Below, piece after piece: positions 5,673-5,840 of a DNA stretch of 5,840 nt. Made by a program: the position numbers and the translations under genes. Location: the NCBI RefSeq assembly GCF_031082345.1, contig NZ_JAVHLH010000185.1:1-5840 (forward strand), read 5' to 3'. Origin of the DNA: Brevundimonas sp. (GTDB lineage: Bacteria; Pseudomonadota; Alphaproteobacteria; Caulobacterales; Caulobacteraceae). The notes beneath the pieces were generated by a model. The model made no database searches. It had not been told where the DNA came from and worked only from the letters and a program-made list of their open reading frames with translations. The first letter of the stretch is position 1. Every line of letters begins with the position of its first letter.

Positions 5673-5686
5673 AGAACCATTATCAA
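5670..5686. promoter_or_regulatory. Fur/Irr-like dyad upstream of hemA
   Basis: TTGAGAA-CCA-TTATCAA is a 7-3-7 inverted repeat with one mismatch in seven pairs. Read as the Fur 7-1-7 site (TGATAAT-N-ATTATCA), bases 5671-5685 match 12 of 14, with the right half perfect. Read as the Irr iron-control element (TTTAGAA-N3-TTCTAAA), it matches 11 of 14. It is the most A/T-rich stretch of the gap. Iron or heme control of hemA is well known in alphaproteobacteria; which regulator binds here, if any, is inference. It lies about 20 nt upstream of the candidate -35, which would suit activation or a different, unseen promoter. Confidence 0.45.
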
Positions 5687-5704
5687 TTAAGGGTTTGCGG
5701 CGTT

Positions 5705-5731
5705 TTGTCCGGTCCGATTCATGGACAAATC
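5705..5731 (+). promoter_or_regulatory. Candidate Caulobacter-type promoter for hemA
   Basis: TTGTCCG (5705-5711) matches TTGACGS at five of seven positions and GACAAATC (5724-5731) matches GCTANAWC at six of eight, with a 12-nt spacer inside the 10-14 nt range described for the Caulobacter housekeeping promoter. Transcription would start near 5738, leaving a leader of roughly 47 nt before the TTG start. Matching was by eye and the match is moderate. Confidence 0.35.
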
Positions 5732-5784
5732 GACCCGATCGGCGCATCACCGGGCAAGTTTTCGCCGCCGGTAGAGCTGACTCG

Positions 5785-5840
5785 TTGTACGACTACAAGG
5801 CCGCCTTCCAGACCGCCGTGGAGCAGGTCAAGAGCGAGGG
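5785..5840 (+). CDS. hemA: 5-aminolevulinate synthase, first 18 codons (3' end outside window)
   Basis: The last 56 bases encode MYDYKAAFQTAVEQVKSEG in frame (the final Gly codon is incomplete), which looks like the conserved N-terminus of alphaproteobacterial 5-aminolevulinate synthase (typically M-x-DY-x-x-x-F...L/V-x-x-EGRYRVF). That enzyme condenses glycine and succinyl-CoA, with PLP, as the first step of heme synthesis. The start would be TTG at 5785; no ATG or GTG exists in frame in the preceding 64 bases, and the next upstream candidate, TTG at 5695, would add residues before the conserved N-terminus. The ribosome binding site is weak (GAG at 5774-5776). A regulatory-looking gap with a Fur/Irr-like dyad upstream agrees with a heme gene. 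The PLP-binding part is outside the window, so identity rests on 18 residues plus context. Confidence 0.68.
   Translation, partial: MYDYKAAFQTAVEQVKSE

Noticed and set aside
5673..5686. FNR-type site (TTGAT-N4-ATCAA) upstream of hemA
   Set aside because: ATCAA is present but the 14-mer left half reads AGAAC; the spacing of TTGAG and ATCAA is too long for FNR.
5460..5750. A 96-codon - strand frame across the mmsB-hemA gap
   Set aside because: Its QRTQRTTKDT-like stretch is the translation of the palindromic CACAACG element, a typical spurious prediction over such repeats.

Overview
The window is about 70% G+C with strongly G/C-biased third codon positions, and every gene I can support lies on the + strand. 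Gene content points to an alphaproteobacterium, most likely Caulobacteraceae (Brevundimonas/Caulobacter-like). The evidence is a valine-degradation gene set, the first codons of what looks like a C5-independent 5-aminolevulinate synthase (hemA), and candidate promoter elements resembling the Caulobacter housekeeping consensus. The genus is an inference from memory of such proteins, not from a search.

Layout from left to right. Bases 2-1135 hold the 3' part of an acyl-CoA dehydrogenase, probably isobutyryl-CoA dehydrogenase. Bases 1136-1188 are a short promoter/operator region with a perfect 7-6-7 dyad. Bases 1189-1864 hold an overlapping Phd/YefM-type antitoxin and PIN-domain (VapC-type) toxin pair. 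Bases 1874-2926 encode 3-hydroxyisobutyryl-CoA hydrolase, starting 9 nt after the toxin stop. Bases 2993-3772 and 3798-4550 encode two paralogous exported proteins with a methyltransferase-like fold; the first is a predicted lipoprotein and the second has a Sec signal peptide. Bases 4551-4626 contain a hairpin that buries the ribosome binding site of the next gene. Bases 4627-5532 encode 3-hydroxyisobutyrate dehydrogenase (mmsB). Bases 5533-5784 are non-coding and carry an 89-bp imperfect inverted repeat, a 12-bp palindrome, a Fur/Irr-like dyad and a candidate promoter. The window ends 56 bases into a TTG-initiated gene that looks like hemA.

How the genes fit together. The dehydrogenase, hydrolase and MmsB account for three steps of valine breakdown: isobutyryl-CoA to methacrylyl-CoA, 3-hydroxyisobutyryl-CoA to 3-hydroxyisobutyrate, and 3-hydroxyisobutyrate to methylmalonate semialdehyde. 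The methacrylyl-CoA hydratase and the semialdehyde dehydrogenase (MmsA) are not in the window. A toxin-antitoxin module interrupts this catabolic cluster, and the two exported methyltransferase-like proteins sit inside it without an obvious metabolic role.

The least explained content is: the exported methyltransferase-like pair with degenerate SAM-binding motifs; the toxin-antitoxin pair placed so that its promoter may drive the hydrolase gene; the hairpin over the mmsB ribosome binding site; and the layered palindromes ahead of hemA. I see no rRNA, tRNA, CRISPR array, transposase or phage gene.
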